Positions 1 to 5,472 are shown, counted from the stretch's first letter. The stretch: DNA of 5,637 bases from Candidatus Omnitrophota bacterium (GCA_020061545.1 JAGUYA010000092.1:1-5637); one strand, 5' to 3'. The notes: generated by a model not told the origin, from the sequence alone. Made by a program: numbers and translations.

Positions 1-80
1 AAAAACACCCTACTAATTTATACGATAGATCTTTATAAAGTATTTTCTCTACAGACATTTATTTGTGCTTATTCGATCAA

Positions 81-100
81 AATTCGTGTTAATTCGTGCG
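81..100. repeat. Short tandem direct repeat, AATTCGTG twice
   Basis: On the plus strand AATTCGTG occurs twice in succession, at 81-88 and 91-98, each followed by two variable bases. On the minus strand this sequence supplies the last codons (Thr, Asn) and the TAA stop of rsmE (89-91). From memory, similar AATTCGTG-type tandem units are common as dispersed intergenic repeats in several uncultivated phyla, so this may be the edge of such an element that has fixed the end of rsmE. That link is inference; only the two units are seen. Confidence 0.5.
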
Positions 101-829
101 TAAAGCATAATTCAATATACTTATAATTGTTACAGCAGCAGTCTCAACGCGTAACACCAAATCCCCTAAAGAAACCGGGATAAAACCCGCTTTTTTTGCC
201 AAATTAATTTCTTCGTGCGTAAAATCTCCCTCGGGACCAATTATAACTAATATATTCTTCGGTTTAGATTCTTTCAGAATCTCTTTTAATGGCTTTCTTT
301 CTTCAGTGAGTGTAGGTATCAATTTTAAATCAAAACTTCCTGAATCCGATAAAAGTTGCCCTATGTTCTTTATCGGCTCTATTATAGGTAAGGTATTCCT
401 CTGGCTCTGAAGACTGGCATTTAAAGCGATTTTCTTCCAGCGCTCCTGCCGTAATATTCTTTTATACTTATTTAGTTTTACAATCACGCGTTCAGTCTCT
501 AAAGGGATAATCCTCTCTACTCCTAGCTGCGTAAGTTTATCAATAATTTCATCCATACGGGAGCCTTTGGGTAGGGCACAGGCAACCGCAATCTTAATTT
601 TTGATGGATTAAGAATGAATTTATCCCTGGCTTTAATCTTAAAGATTATGCTTTTGGGTAATGATTCCTCTAAAATAGAGTGGTATTCATTTCCTTCATC
701 ATCAAATATAATGACCTCCTCATTGACTCCCAGCCTTAAAACATTTTTGGCATGGTGAACCTGATCTTTATTATCGATAATTATCTTATTGCCTGAGATA
801 TTTTGGGAAGGAGAATATAGCCGGTGCAT
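89..829 (-). CDS. rsmE: 16S rRNA (uracil-1498-N3)-methyltransferase RsmE
   Basis: RsmE uses SAM to methylate N3 of U1498 in 16S rRNA of the assembled 30S subunit, in the cytoplasm. The 246 residues match the family's usual length. A PUA-like N-terminal domain (about 1-70, starting MHRLY, with HHAKNVLRLG at 25-34) is followed by a SPOUT methyltransferase domain with a C-terminal knot. Family motifs visible are LPKGSRMDEIIDKLTQLGV (86-104), ERWKKIA (129-135), IGPEGDFTHEE (197-207) and LRVETAA (226-232). Two family positions look changed: the usual Glu of the A-x-E-Q-S segment is Leu140, and the segment before LR-x-ETA reads GDLV where I expect a Pro-Arg form. The ATG at 829 directly abuts the TAG of the small membrane gene (TAGATG) with no clear Shine-Dalgarno, so translation is probably coupled. 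It is the last gene of the operon. Identity is secure; whether the changed residues matter is unknown. Confidence 0.95.
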   Translation of the reverse strand: MHRLYSPSQNISGNKIIIDNKDQVHHAKNVLRLGVNEEVIIFDDEGNEYHSILEESLPKSIIFKIKARDKFILNPSKIKIAVACALPKGSRMDEIIDKLTQLGVERIIPLETERVIVKLNKYKRILRQERWKKIALNASLQSQRNTLPIIEPIKNIGQLLSDSGSFDLKLIPTLTEERKPLKEILKESKPKNILVIIGPEGDFTHEEINLAKKAGFIPVSLGDLVLRVETAAVTIISILNYALRTN

Positions 830-1030
830 CTAAAAAGCTTTCAAGATTAACTGCATACCTAAAAATATAATCGTCAGACCGCAGATAAAACTGAATATTG
901 AATAATAAATTGCCTTTTTCTCCAAAAACAGGCGCGGAATTAATCCGGCAAGAATAGTTAATAGTATTAAAGGGGACACAAATGTGCCTATGCCAAAGGA
1001 AAGAGAATATAAAATGATTATTTTATTCAC
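830..1030 (-). CDS. 66-residue two-helix membrane protein, resembles the C-terminal part of a TauE/SafE or DsbD-like transporter
   Basis: The product is a very hydrophobic 66-residue protein with two likely membrane helices (about 5-33 and 41-64) joined by a short basic loop (PRLFLEKK). The segment FGIGTFVSPLILLTILAGL looks like the second half of TauE/SafE or DsbD/CcdA-type transporters, which have six or more helices and about 200 residues or more. No N-terminal half is present: the gene directly upstream is the Memo-AMMECR1 fusion, complete to its end. The start is GTG at 1030, overlapping the last 8 bases of that gene, and the stop abuts the rsmE start, so it is packed in the operon and probably translated by coupling. 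Only a weak GGGCC-type stretch precedes the GTG. It may be a real small membrane protein or a degraded remnant of a transporter. No specific function can be assigned. Confidence 0.6.
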   Translation of the reverse strand: MNKIIILYSLSFGIGTFVSPLILLTILAGLIPRLFLEKKAIYYSIFSFICGLTIIFLGMQLILKAF

Positions 1031-2606
1031 CGGCCCGAATTTCTTTTTCTGAGAATACTTCGGCAGTAAAGATATAAATCTCAGTAGATTTATCTTTCCA
1101 GGCTAAGGCAGGCAATCCGGCTTTGTGACTGCACAGATTAGAAAGAAACCCTTCTTTTGACCAGCCGGTTTCTGTGGCTACCTGGGGAAGAAAAACGCCG
1201 CTATTAAAACCGCGTCTTAACAATACCCCGTGGATTCCCATTTTGATCTCATCCGCCGATTCTATCCTTTTAAGGGGAGAAAGTGCAGATATCTCTATTT
1301 CGATATCTTTAAGTTCTCCCGGTGTTACAGGCGAAAAACGCGGATCATCTACCGCTGCCTCCACAGCCATATCTCTCACTGTAAGATACAGAGGTTGCTG
1401 GCCTACAAGATTTCCAATACAGCCGCGCAACTCGCCATGTTCGTGAAGCGTAACAAATGCACCCATTTCTTTAAGCAACGCAGGGTCTGTCTCGGTAAGC
1501 TCTAACTTCTTACCTGTCTTTAAATATGTCTGGATAGAATTACGCGCAATCGCAAGTAACTTCTTTTTCTGCTCTTTATTTAACATCGCCACCTCTCCTT
1601 CTCTGTCAATAGCGCAACTTGTATATCCTACCATCCAGTTGCTCTTTCTGCCAATAACCTCAGCGGAATTAGTGTATTTTAAAACCTGTAATTTTTTATG
1701 GCCTAACTCTTTTGATAGGATAAGCGTAGTGACCACAGCAGAACCTCCGCATAGTTGCAGTTTTTCTTCACGTAACCCATAATACAATCCTTCACTATCC
1801 ATATTCTTCAGAAATGAAATGGTCAAATTATCCGTGGCCTCCAGGGCCTCATAATCCGCCCCATGGTACATATCAGTAGAGGCAACCACAAGAACATCTT
1901 GACGATTGCCTATAGCCTCCTTAAGCAAATCTGCCAATTTCTGGCAAGTGGAAAACCTGTAATCTCCCATAACTATGGGCACAATCTTAAAATTAGCACT
2001 TCGACTTCGCTCAGTGCTAATGGTGAGTGTAGTCGAACCATTAGAGACAACCTTCTGCAAAAACGGCAGTTGGACCTCTACGGAATGCTCTTTTTCAAAA
2101 GCGCCTGGCTCAAAAAAGATATCGCTATCTCTATCCCGCCCTTCCTCTAATGCTACCTGAGATTTTAAGGAAGAGCGGGATTTATGCAGTAACTTTTGCG
2201 TAAAATCCGCATCTACCTCCAAATCACCCAAAGGCGTACGGAATGTACCTTCAGGATATACGGATACACCGCTAAAACCATAATAATGGCTTGGGCCAAT
2301 CACAATAATTGTCTTATACGGTTTATCTTTAATGAGTTTATAGCCAAAGGCAGCAACTTGACCCGAATAACCATAACCTGCATGAGGAGAAATTAGGGCA
2401 AAGATTTCGCCTTCCACTGGTTCTGGATTTGCAGATTCCAGAAATTTATCTATCATCTGGGATAACTCGGCGGGGTTATCAGGATAGAATGCTCCGGCAA
2501 CGTTGGGCTGTTTGATATCTTGAGCGTATCCTAAACGACAAATGAATAACAAAATCCAAATGACATGAATTACCTTAATTCCAATGCGGGTTTGGATGTA
2601 TTCCAT
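1023..2606 (-). CDS. Memo-AMMECR1 fusion (AmmeMemoRadiSam proteins B and A in one chain) with N-terminal signal or anchor
   Basis: This 527-residue protein joins two parts of the AmmeMemoRadiSam system. Residues 1-29 are signal-like: basic residues, a hydrophobic run at 11-22, then GYA-QD, a plausible signal peptidase I site. Residues about 31-333 are a Memo domain, related to LigB-type extradiol dioxygenases. PHAGYGYSG (H75), GPSH (H107), HSVEVQLPF (H174), STDMYH (H248) and LCGG (C286) keep the metal-site-like His/Cys set known in human MEMO1. Residues 341-527 are an AMMECR1 domain with its LRGCIG hallmark (393-398) and DDPRFSPV. Almost no linker joins the domains. I chose the ATG at 2606 because GGAG lies 8 nt upstream; an ATG at 2660 inside amrS would add 18 residues before the signal. 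It starts 4 nt after amrS. Two stretches in the Memo domain, about 142-158 and 188-205, are encoded by palindromic DNA and look inserted. The reaction is not established. Confidence 0.93.
   Translation of the reverse strand: MEYIQTRIGIKVIHVIWILLFICRLGYAQDIKQPNVAGAFYPDNPAELSQMIDKFLESANPEPVEGEIFALISPHAGYGYSGQVAAFGYKLIKDKPYKTIIVIGPSHYYGFSGVSVYPEGTFRTPLGDLEVDADFTQKLLHKSRSSLKSQVALEEGRDRDSDIFFEPGAFEKEHSVEVQLPFLQKVVSNGSTTLTISTERSRSANFKIVPIVMGDYRFSTCQKLADLLKEAIGNRQDVLVVASTDMYHGADYEALEATDNLTISFLKNMDSEGLYYGLREEKLQLCGGSAVVTTLILSKELGHKKLQVLKYTNSAEVIGRKSNWMVGYTSCAIDREGEVAMLNKEQKKKLLAIARNSIQTYLKTGKKLELTETDPALLKEMGAFVTLHEHGELRGCIGNLVGQQPLYLTVRDMAVEAAVDDPRFSPVTPGELKDIEIEISALSPLKRIESADEIKMGIHGVLLRRGFNSGVFLPQVATETGWSKEGFLSNLCSHKAGLPALAWKDKSTEIYIFTAEVFSEKEIRAGE
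1595..1600 (-). promoter_or_regulatory. Internal Shine-Dalgarno before a possible separate AMMECR1 start
   Basis: On the minus strand AAGGAG (1600-1595) stands 8 nt before an in-frame ATG at 1586-1584, inside the Memo-AMMECR1 fusion. The protein from this ATG would have 187 residues and begin MLNKEQKKKLLAIARNSI, which is how free-standing AMMECR1 proteins usually begin. The site is better than those before most other genes here. It suggests that AMMECR1 is also made alone, or that the fusion arose recently by loss of a stop codon. Confidence 0.5.
1992..2044 (-). repeat. Palindromic element inserted in frame in the Memo coding sequence
   Basis: On the plus strand TTAGCACT (1993-2000) pairs with AGTGCTAA (2013-2020), and CTAATGGT (2017-2024) pairs with ACCATTAG (2037-2044). 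The two 12-nt spacers (2001-2012 and 2025-2036) are also inverted copies of each other at 10 of 12 positions, so the element can fold as two small hairpins or one large one. ATTAG occurs at both ends (1992-1996 and 2040-2044), 48 bp apart; removing 48 bp leaves the frame intact and reads V-S-N-F-K-I-V, which fits Memo well. The element encodes residues 188-205, rich in Ser, Thr and Arg, unlike the surrounding protein. It behaves like a small non-autonomous palindromic element, as known from Rickettsia palindromic elements inside genes. Element identity is inference. Confidence 0.75.
2133..2181 (-). repeat. Second palindromic insert in the Memo coding sequence
   Basis: The arms ATCCCGCCCTTCCT (2133-2146) and AGGAAGAGCGGGAT (2168-2181) are inverted copies at 13 of 14 positions, around a 21-nt centre; in the minus-strand RNA the odd pair is G-U. 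The hairpin encodes residues 142-158 of the Memo domain, a charged stretch (RSSLKSQVALEEGRDRD). It lies where I expect a short loop between LLHK and SDIFFEP. A trinucleotide ATA flanks it 51 bp apart, consistent with a 17-codon insertion but too short to prove one. Its sequence differs from the element at 1992-2044. Confidence 0.55.
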
Positions 2607-2610
2607 GACA

Positions 2611-3693
2611 TTATCTCCAGACTCCTTCAATTGTCTCTGCGCAAAATTTACATTTTCCATCTTCTAAATTATTTTCCAATATCGTATAACCTGCGCGCTT
2701 TATCACTATCTTTTTACACTTCGGACAATATGTATTTTCTGCCGGATTACCCGCTACGTTTCCTATATAGACATATTTTAAGCCGCAATCCAGGGCAATC
2801 TGCCTGGCTCTTTCTAAGATTTCTACAGGCGTGGGATTGAGACTCAAGAGTTTATACATAGGGAAAGCCCTGGAAAAATGTAACGGCGTATCAGACCCTA
2901 AATTTTCTTTTATCCACAGGCACATCTTCACAATGGAATCGCTATCATCATTGTAGCCTGATAAAACTAAATTAGTTATCTCTACATAAACGCCTTCTTC
3001 TTTTAATATCTTAAGGGATTTAAGCACCGGTTCCAATGTAGCCTCGGACATCTTTGCGTAAAAATCATTGGTAAAACCTTTTAAATCAATATTTGCCGCA
3101 TCGAGATATTTAGCTAATTCTCTTAAAGGTTGTTCATTTATATAGCCGCAGGAATGCATAATATTTTTTATGCCTTTTTGTTTGGCTAACCCGGCAGTCT
3201 CAAGCATATATTCGTAAAAAATAGTGGGTTCAGTATAAGTATAAGCGATAGTTGGAGAACCGGATTCCTCGACTTTTTCTATTAAATCTGCCGGCTCAAG
3301 GTAAATATATTCCACTTCTTCCGGGTCCGCCACTTGAGAAATATGCCAGTTCTGGCAGAATTTGCATCTTAAATTACAGCCGCTAGTTGCAACGGAAAAT
3401 GCGCTGGTGCCGGGTAAAAAATGAAACAATGGCTTTTTTTCAATAGGATCAATATGGATAGCGACAGGTTTTGCATAGACCAAAGTATATAATATGCCGG
3501 CACGGTTTTCTCTGACGCCACAAAATCCCCGTTTACCGTTGGGTATAATGCAAATTCTCGGACACAACTGACATTGCACAACTTTGTTTTCTATCTTTTG
3601 ATAAAAAAGTGCCTCCTTTAATTTATCCTGTGCGTGTAAGGATAAAACAAATAAAAAAACTAAACCTATAGCTAACTTGAGTAAATTTTTCAT
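2611..3693 (-). CDS. amrS: AmmeMemoRadiSam system radical SAM enzyme with signal-peptide-like N-terminus
   Basis: This 360-residue radical SAM enzyme belongs to the AmrS family, found with Memo and AMMECR1 proteins; substrate and product are not established. The 4Fe-4S motif CNLRCKFC gives C106, C110 and C113, followed by QNWHISQ as is typical. An N-terminal Cys cluster (C41, C44, C48, C58, in CQLCPRICI and FCGVREN) and a C-terminal CPKC/CKFC pair (C323, C326, C348, C351) look like further metal or zinc sites. Before the usual family start (about residue 25, KLKEALFYQK) comes a signal-like extension: K2, K6, a hydrophobic run at 7-19, then HA-QD. There is no alternative ATG, GTG or TTG codon before V39, and an in-frame TAG sits just upstream, so the extension seems truly translated. 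The ATG at 3693 is 11 nt after the tRNA-Ala end with no Shine-Dalgarno. The next gene starts 4 nt after the stop. Confidence 0.95.
   Translation of the reverse strand: MKNLLKLAIGLVFLFVLSLHAQDKLKEALFYQKIENKVVQCQLCPRICIIPNGKRGFCGVRENRAGILYTLVYAKPVAIHIDPIEKKPLFHFLPGTSAFSVATSGCNLRCKFCQNWHISQVADPEEVEYIYLEPADLIEKVEESGSPTIAYTYTEPTIFYEYMLETAGLAKQKGIKNIMHSCGYINEQPLRELAKYLDAANIDLKGFTNDFYAKMSEATLEPVLKSLKILKEEGVYVEITNLVLSGYNDDSDSIVKMCLWIKENLGSDTPLHFSRAFPMYKLLSLNPTPVEILERARQIALDCGLKYVYIGNVAGNPAENTYCPKCKKIVIKRAGYTILENNLEDGKCKFCAETIEGVWR
2615..2618 (-). promoter_or_regulatory. Ribosome binding site setting the Memo-AMMECR1 start
   Basis: GGAG at 2618-2615 (minus strand), at the very end of amrS, lies 8 nt before the ATG at 2606. 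This spacing favours 2606 over the upstream in-frame ATG at 2660. It also puts the signal-like segment close to the N-terminus, as a signal peptide needs. Confidence 0.7.
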
Positions 3694-3704
3694 AATCTAA
3701 AATG

Positions 3705-3777
3705 TGGACCCGAGCGGATTTGAACCGCTGACCTCCGCAATGCGAATGCGGCATTCTCCCAACTGAACTACGGGCCC
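3705..3777 (-). tRNA. tRNA-Ala, anticodon CGC
   Basis: The minus strand folds into a full 73-nt cloverleaf. The acceptor stem is GGGCCCG/CGGGTCC, the D arm GTTC/GAAT around AGTTGGGA, the anticodon stem CCGCA/TGCGG with loop TTCGCAT, the variable loop AGGTC, and the T arm AGCGG/CCGCT with loop TTCAAAT. The discriminator is A73. Loop positions 34-36 read CGC, decoding GCG. The third acceptor pair is G3-U70, the classic alanine identity element, which agrees with the anticodon. CCA is not encoded: the bases after A73 read CATTTT, so 3' maturation needs tail removal and CCA addition. It is followed after 11 nt by the amrS start codon. Confidence 0.97.
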
Positions 3778-3789
3778 ATATTTAATTTT

Positions 3790-3818
3790 AATTTACCACA
3801 ACTTTTCTCTTCTGGCAA
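3790..3818 (-). promoter_or_regulatory. Sigma70-type promoter for tRNA-Ala and the amrS operon
   Basis: On the minus strand TTGCCA (3818-3813, 5 of 6 to TTGACA) is followed after exactly 17 nt by TAAATT (3795-3790, 4 of 6 to TATAAT). The start point would fall near 3783, about 6 nt before the tRNA. It lies only 2 nt after the U-tract of the pilin terminator, so the two transcription units are separated within a few bases. No other promoter can be placed between the tRNA and amrS. Confidence 0.6.
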
Positions 3819-3820
3819 AT

Positions 3821-3863
3821 AAAAAAGGGACGCCCTTCTCGCTTTGGCTGAAAGGGTGTCCCT
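3821..3863 (-). terminator. Rho-independent terminator of the pilin cluster
   Basis: In the minus-strand RNA the arms AGGGACACCCUU (3863-3852) and AAGGGCGUCCCU (3837-3826) form a 12-position stem with a single A-C mismatch and a 14-nt loop, followed at once by a U-tract (3826-3821). It lies 63 nt after the stop of the PilW-like gene. The other direction lacks a good U-tract, so it acts on minus-strand transcripts. Confidence 0.88.
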
Positions 3864-3926
3864 AATTTCTTCAAAATATGAGTAATACAAAAGTGCAGGT
3901 TATAAATGTTTTATTAAAAGAGGGTA

Positions 3927-4589
3927 TTAATTTGTAGAAACTGCAGGCATAGAGATGCGATTTTTTATTTCAAGGGCGGGATTATCAACAGTACCACAAG
4001 TAGCGTCTGAAGAAGGAGTCCAACATGCGCCAATTTGCACTTCAATGTAATTATTCGCTGAGCTATATGAATAGTAAGTAGCCTTAGATGTGGTAGTGCT
4101 AAAATCGCTCCTGATACGGCTTGAGGTGAGAACCGTACAAGCAGAACCAGGACAAGGACTAGTAACGGATGCATCAGGATAATACAAAAACCAATAATTA
4201 GCTGAATCATATATATAAGCAATCTGTCTATCTGACCCGTCCAGCTGCCCGTTATTATTAGAGTCTACCCGGATTGCTATCCCGCTATTGGGTGAAATAG
4301 TAATTGCCTGTACCGGGTAGTTAGTGCTACTGACAACATTACCAATCGCGCCGCCTAGAGTGCCTGTTCCGGTTAAGTTTTTTGCCATATGCTCTAAAAC
4401 ATAAGATGCGTCATTCTGTAATTTTGCCCGTCTATCCGAAGTTATGACATAGTATTGGCTGAATGTACCAATACTAGCAAAACCTATAACTATAAGAGAA
4501 AAAATACAAATGGCAATTGATAATTCAACGAGGGTTACTCCTTTTTTATTGTTATACTGTTCTATTGCTATACTGTTAAATTGTCTCAT
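3927..4589 (-). CDS. PilW-like prepilin (type IV minor pilin or pseudopilin)
   Basis: This 220-residue protein has a class III prepilin signal: leader to G17 (NNKKG), then VTLVE with E22 at the +5 position, and a hydrophobic helix to about residue 41. Prepilin peptidase would cut after G17; the first mature residue is Val instead of the usual Phe. The following coiled N-terminal segment (RRAKLQNDASYVLEHMAKNL, 53-72) and the later DSNNNGQLDGSD loop (109-120) resemble PilW-type proteins; that loop looks like a calcium-binding DxNxDG loop but has Asn in place of the middle Asp. Four Cys (146, 151, 189, 198) could form disulfides. The ATG at 4589 is the only usual start in frame, with no clear Shine-Dalgarno. 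A 16-bp tandem duplication lies between it and the cleavage site and sets the frame. It is the last gene before the terminator. The role, assembly or priming of a pilus or secretion filament, is inferred from the family. Confidence 0.85.
   Translation of the reverse strand: MRQFNSIAIEQYNNKKGVTLVELSIAICIFSLIVIGFASIGTFSQYYVITSDRRAKLQNDASYVLEHMAKNLTGTGTLGGAIGNVVSSTNYPVQAITISPNSGIAIRVDSNNNGQLDGSDRQIAYIYDSANYWFLYYPDASVTSPCPGSACTVLTSSRIRSDFSTTTSKATYYSYSSANNYIEVQIGACWTPSSDATCGTVDNPALEIKNRISMPAVSTN
4546..4577 (-). repeat. 16-bp tandem duplication in the prepilin leader
   Basis: On the minus strand AACAGTATAGCAATAG (4577-4562) is followed directly by AACAGTATAACAATAA (4561-4546), 14 of 16 identical. 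Because 16 is not a multiple of three, the copies are read in different frames (NSIAIE, then QYNNK). With one copy the ATG at 4589 would run into a TAA just before the pilin helix, so two copies are needed to join this start to the pilin. Confidence 0.75.
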
Positions 4590-4632
4590 TAATAATTCTT
4601 GACGGGAAAAAACAGTGGAAATTATATTCTTG

Positions 4633-5019
4633 TTAAGACGAGGGTTCTGTCCAATTTATCGTTACTTTTACTTTACGTAAAGTAGTGCCTAAAACATCAG
4701 TAATATTATAAGTGGGGGTATATAGGATATTATCAACGGTTTGAGCTCCCGGACAGCCAGGGCTTGTGCCGGTACTGCTTAAACAATTATTAGCCTGCCC
4801 CCAACCATTCAGGGCACCTAGGCTACGTTCGCTCATTGTTACATCCATCTGTAAAGGCGCTAAAAACAATCTACCTAATTCTGCGGCTTGAATTTTTGAG
4901 CGAGTATATAGGAGATGTCTTTTTCCGGCCAGAAAGACATAAGCAAGGCCGGTCATCACCATAGCCATGATAAGCGCGGCAATAAGAATCTCCATTAAAG
5001 TAAACCCCTTTTTGTTCAT
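4633..5019 (-). CDS. PilV-like prepilin (type IV minor pilin or pseudopilin)
   Basis: This 128-residue protein has a textbook short prepilin leader MNKKG, then FTLMEILIAALIMAM with the +5 Glu at E10; prepilin peptidase should cut between G5 and F6. The helix runs to about residue 31 and is followed by a small globular part with two Cys (C79, C89) that could pair. The C-terminus VKVTINWTE resembles the end of PilV-type minor pilins. I start at the ATG at 5019 because it gives the usual short basic leader; a GTG at 5034 would add MNIGN and has no better ribosome site. It lies between a PilE-like and a PilW-like gene, the usual V-W order of minor-pilin operons. The overall pilus type (type IVa or type II secretion pseudopilus) cannot be told from here. 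Confidence 0.83.
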   Translation of the reverse strand: MNKKGFTLMEILIAALIMAMVMTGLAYVFLAGKRHLLYTRSKIQAAELGRLFLAPLQMDVTMSERSLGALNGWGQANNCLSSTGTSPGCPGAQTVDNILYTPTYNITDVLGTTLRKVKVTINWTEPSS

Positions 5020-5073
5020 ATTACCGATATTCACTAATTTAGAGCAGTTTGCCTGATTGCTTTTAAAAATACA

Positions 5074-5472
5074 CTAAGGGCAATCGGTAGTTGCGGGTTC
5101 GTCAGTAGTATTATTGATTGTCCATGTGCAGCCTAAATACTGACCCGATAATCGCGAGGCCGTAGAAGTAAAAGTACCTGTGCCACCAGTAATTGAATAA
5201 TCCCAATTCCTTTCAGTAAGGGAAAGTTTAAGATTTGTATTTAACGAATCTTTATCGCTATCGGTTCCAGAAGGAGGCCAATAAGTACCTATCTCCATCC
5301 GATAAATTTTTTCTGCCGCAGCAATAAGTTTAAGACTAGCTATTGCTTCTTTACCTATGGCGTGTTCTCTGGTCTTGCCAAATTGAGGGAGACTAAGGGC
5401 AATTAAAATGCCGATAATGATAATTACTATCAGCAGCTCAATCAGAGTAAATGCATTAAGCTCTTTTTGCAT
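5074..5472 (-). CDS. Type IV major-pilin/PilE-like or GspG-like prepilin
   Basis: This 132-residue protein has the leader MQKELNA, then FTLIELLIVIIIIGILIALSLPQF, with E12 at the +5 position. The residue before the cut is Ala7 rather than the usual Gly; Ala is tolerated by prepilin peptidases in known cases. The segment after the helix (REHAIGKEAIASLKLIAAAEKIYRMEIGTYW) is the usual alpha1-C part of pilins. C115 and C131 near the end could form the D-region disulfide, and the chain ends DCP, much like the partial protein just upstream (NCP). The ATG at 5472 follows that gene's stop by 19 nt with no clear Shine-Dalgarno. It may be a filament subunit or a minor pilin. Confidence 0.85.
   Translation of the reverse strand: MQKELNAFTLIELLIVIIIIGILIALSLPQFGKTREHAIGKEAIASLKLIAAAEKIYRMEIGTYWPPSGTDSDKDSLNTNLKLSLTERNWDYSITGGTGTFTSTASRLSGQYLGCTWTINNTTDEPATTDCP

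Noticed and set aside
31..40. Perfect palindrome CTTTATAAAG after rsmE as a terminator or operator.
   Set aside because: It is AT-only apart from its ends, has no stable stem and no following T-tract, and is only 10 bp.
1275..1320. A third hairpin, GGGAGAA...AGATATC against GATATCT...TTCTCCC, in the AMMECR1 coding part.
   Set aside because: It encodes normal family sequence (ELKDIEIEISALSP), so there is no inserted peptide; probably chance, though an mRNA structure cannot be excluded.
1174..2396. Plus-strand open frames opposite the Memo-AMMECR1 gene.
   Set aside because: They lie antisense to a well-supported coding gene, lack ribosome sites and show no recognisable protein features.
2409..2429. 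The peptide NPEPVEG in the Memo domain, which is also what a common dispersed repeat encodes when translated.
   Set aside because: The DNA here (AATCCAGAACCAGTGGAAGG) does not look palindromic or repeat-like, and the position fits normal Memo sequence just before the EIFALISPHAGY segment.
2607..2660. Upstream ATG at 2660 as the Memo-AMMECR1 start, adding 18 residues and a 50-nt overlap with amrS.
   Set aside because: The ATG at 2606 has GGAG at 8 nt spacing and puts the signal-like segment near the N-terminus; the extra residues are just amrS sequence in another frame.
3612..3619. A perfect AAAGGAGG inside amrS that might mark a later start without the signal.
   Set aside because: No ATG, GTG or TTG follows at a usable distance in frame; the bases simply encode K-E-A.
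5032..5034. GTG start at 5034 for the PilV-like gene.
   Set aside because: It has no ribosome site, and the ATG at 5019 gives the standard MNKKG leader.
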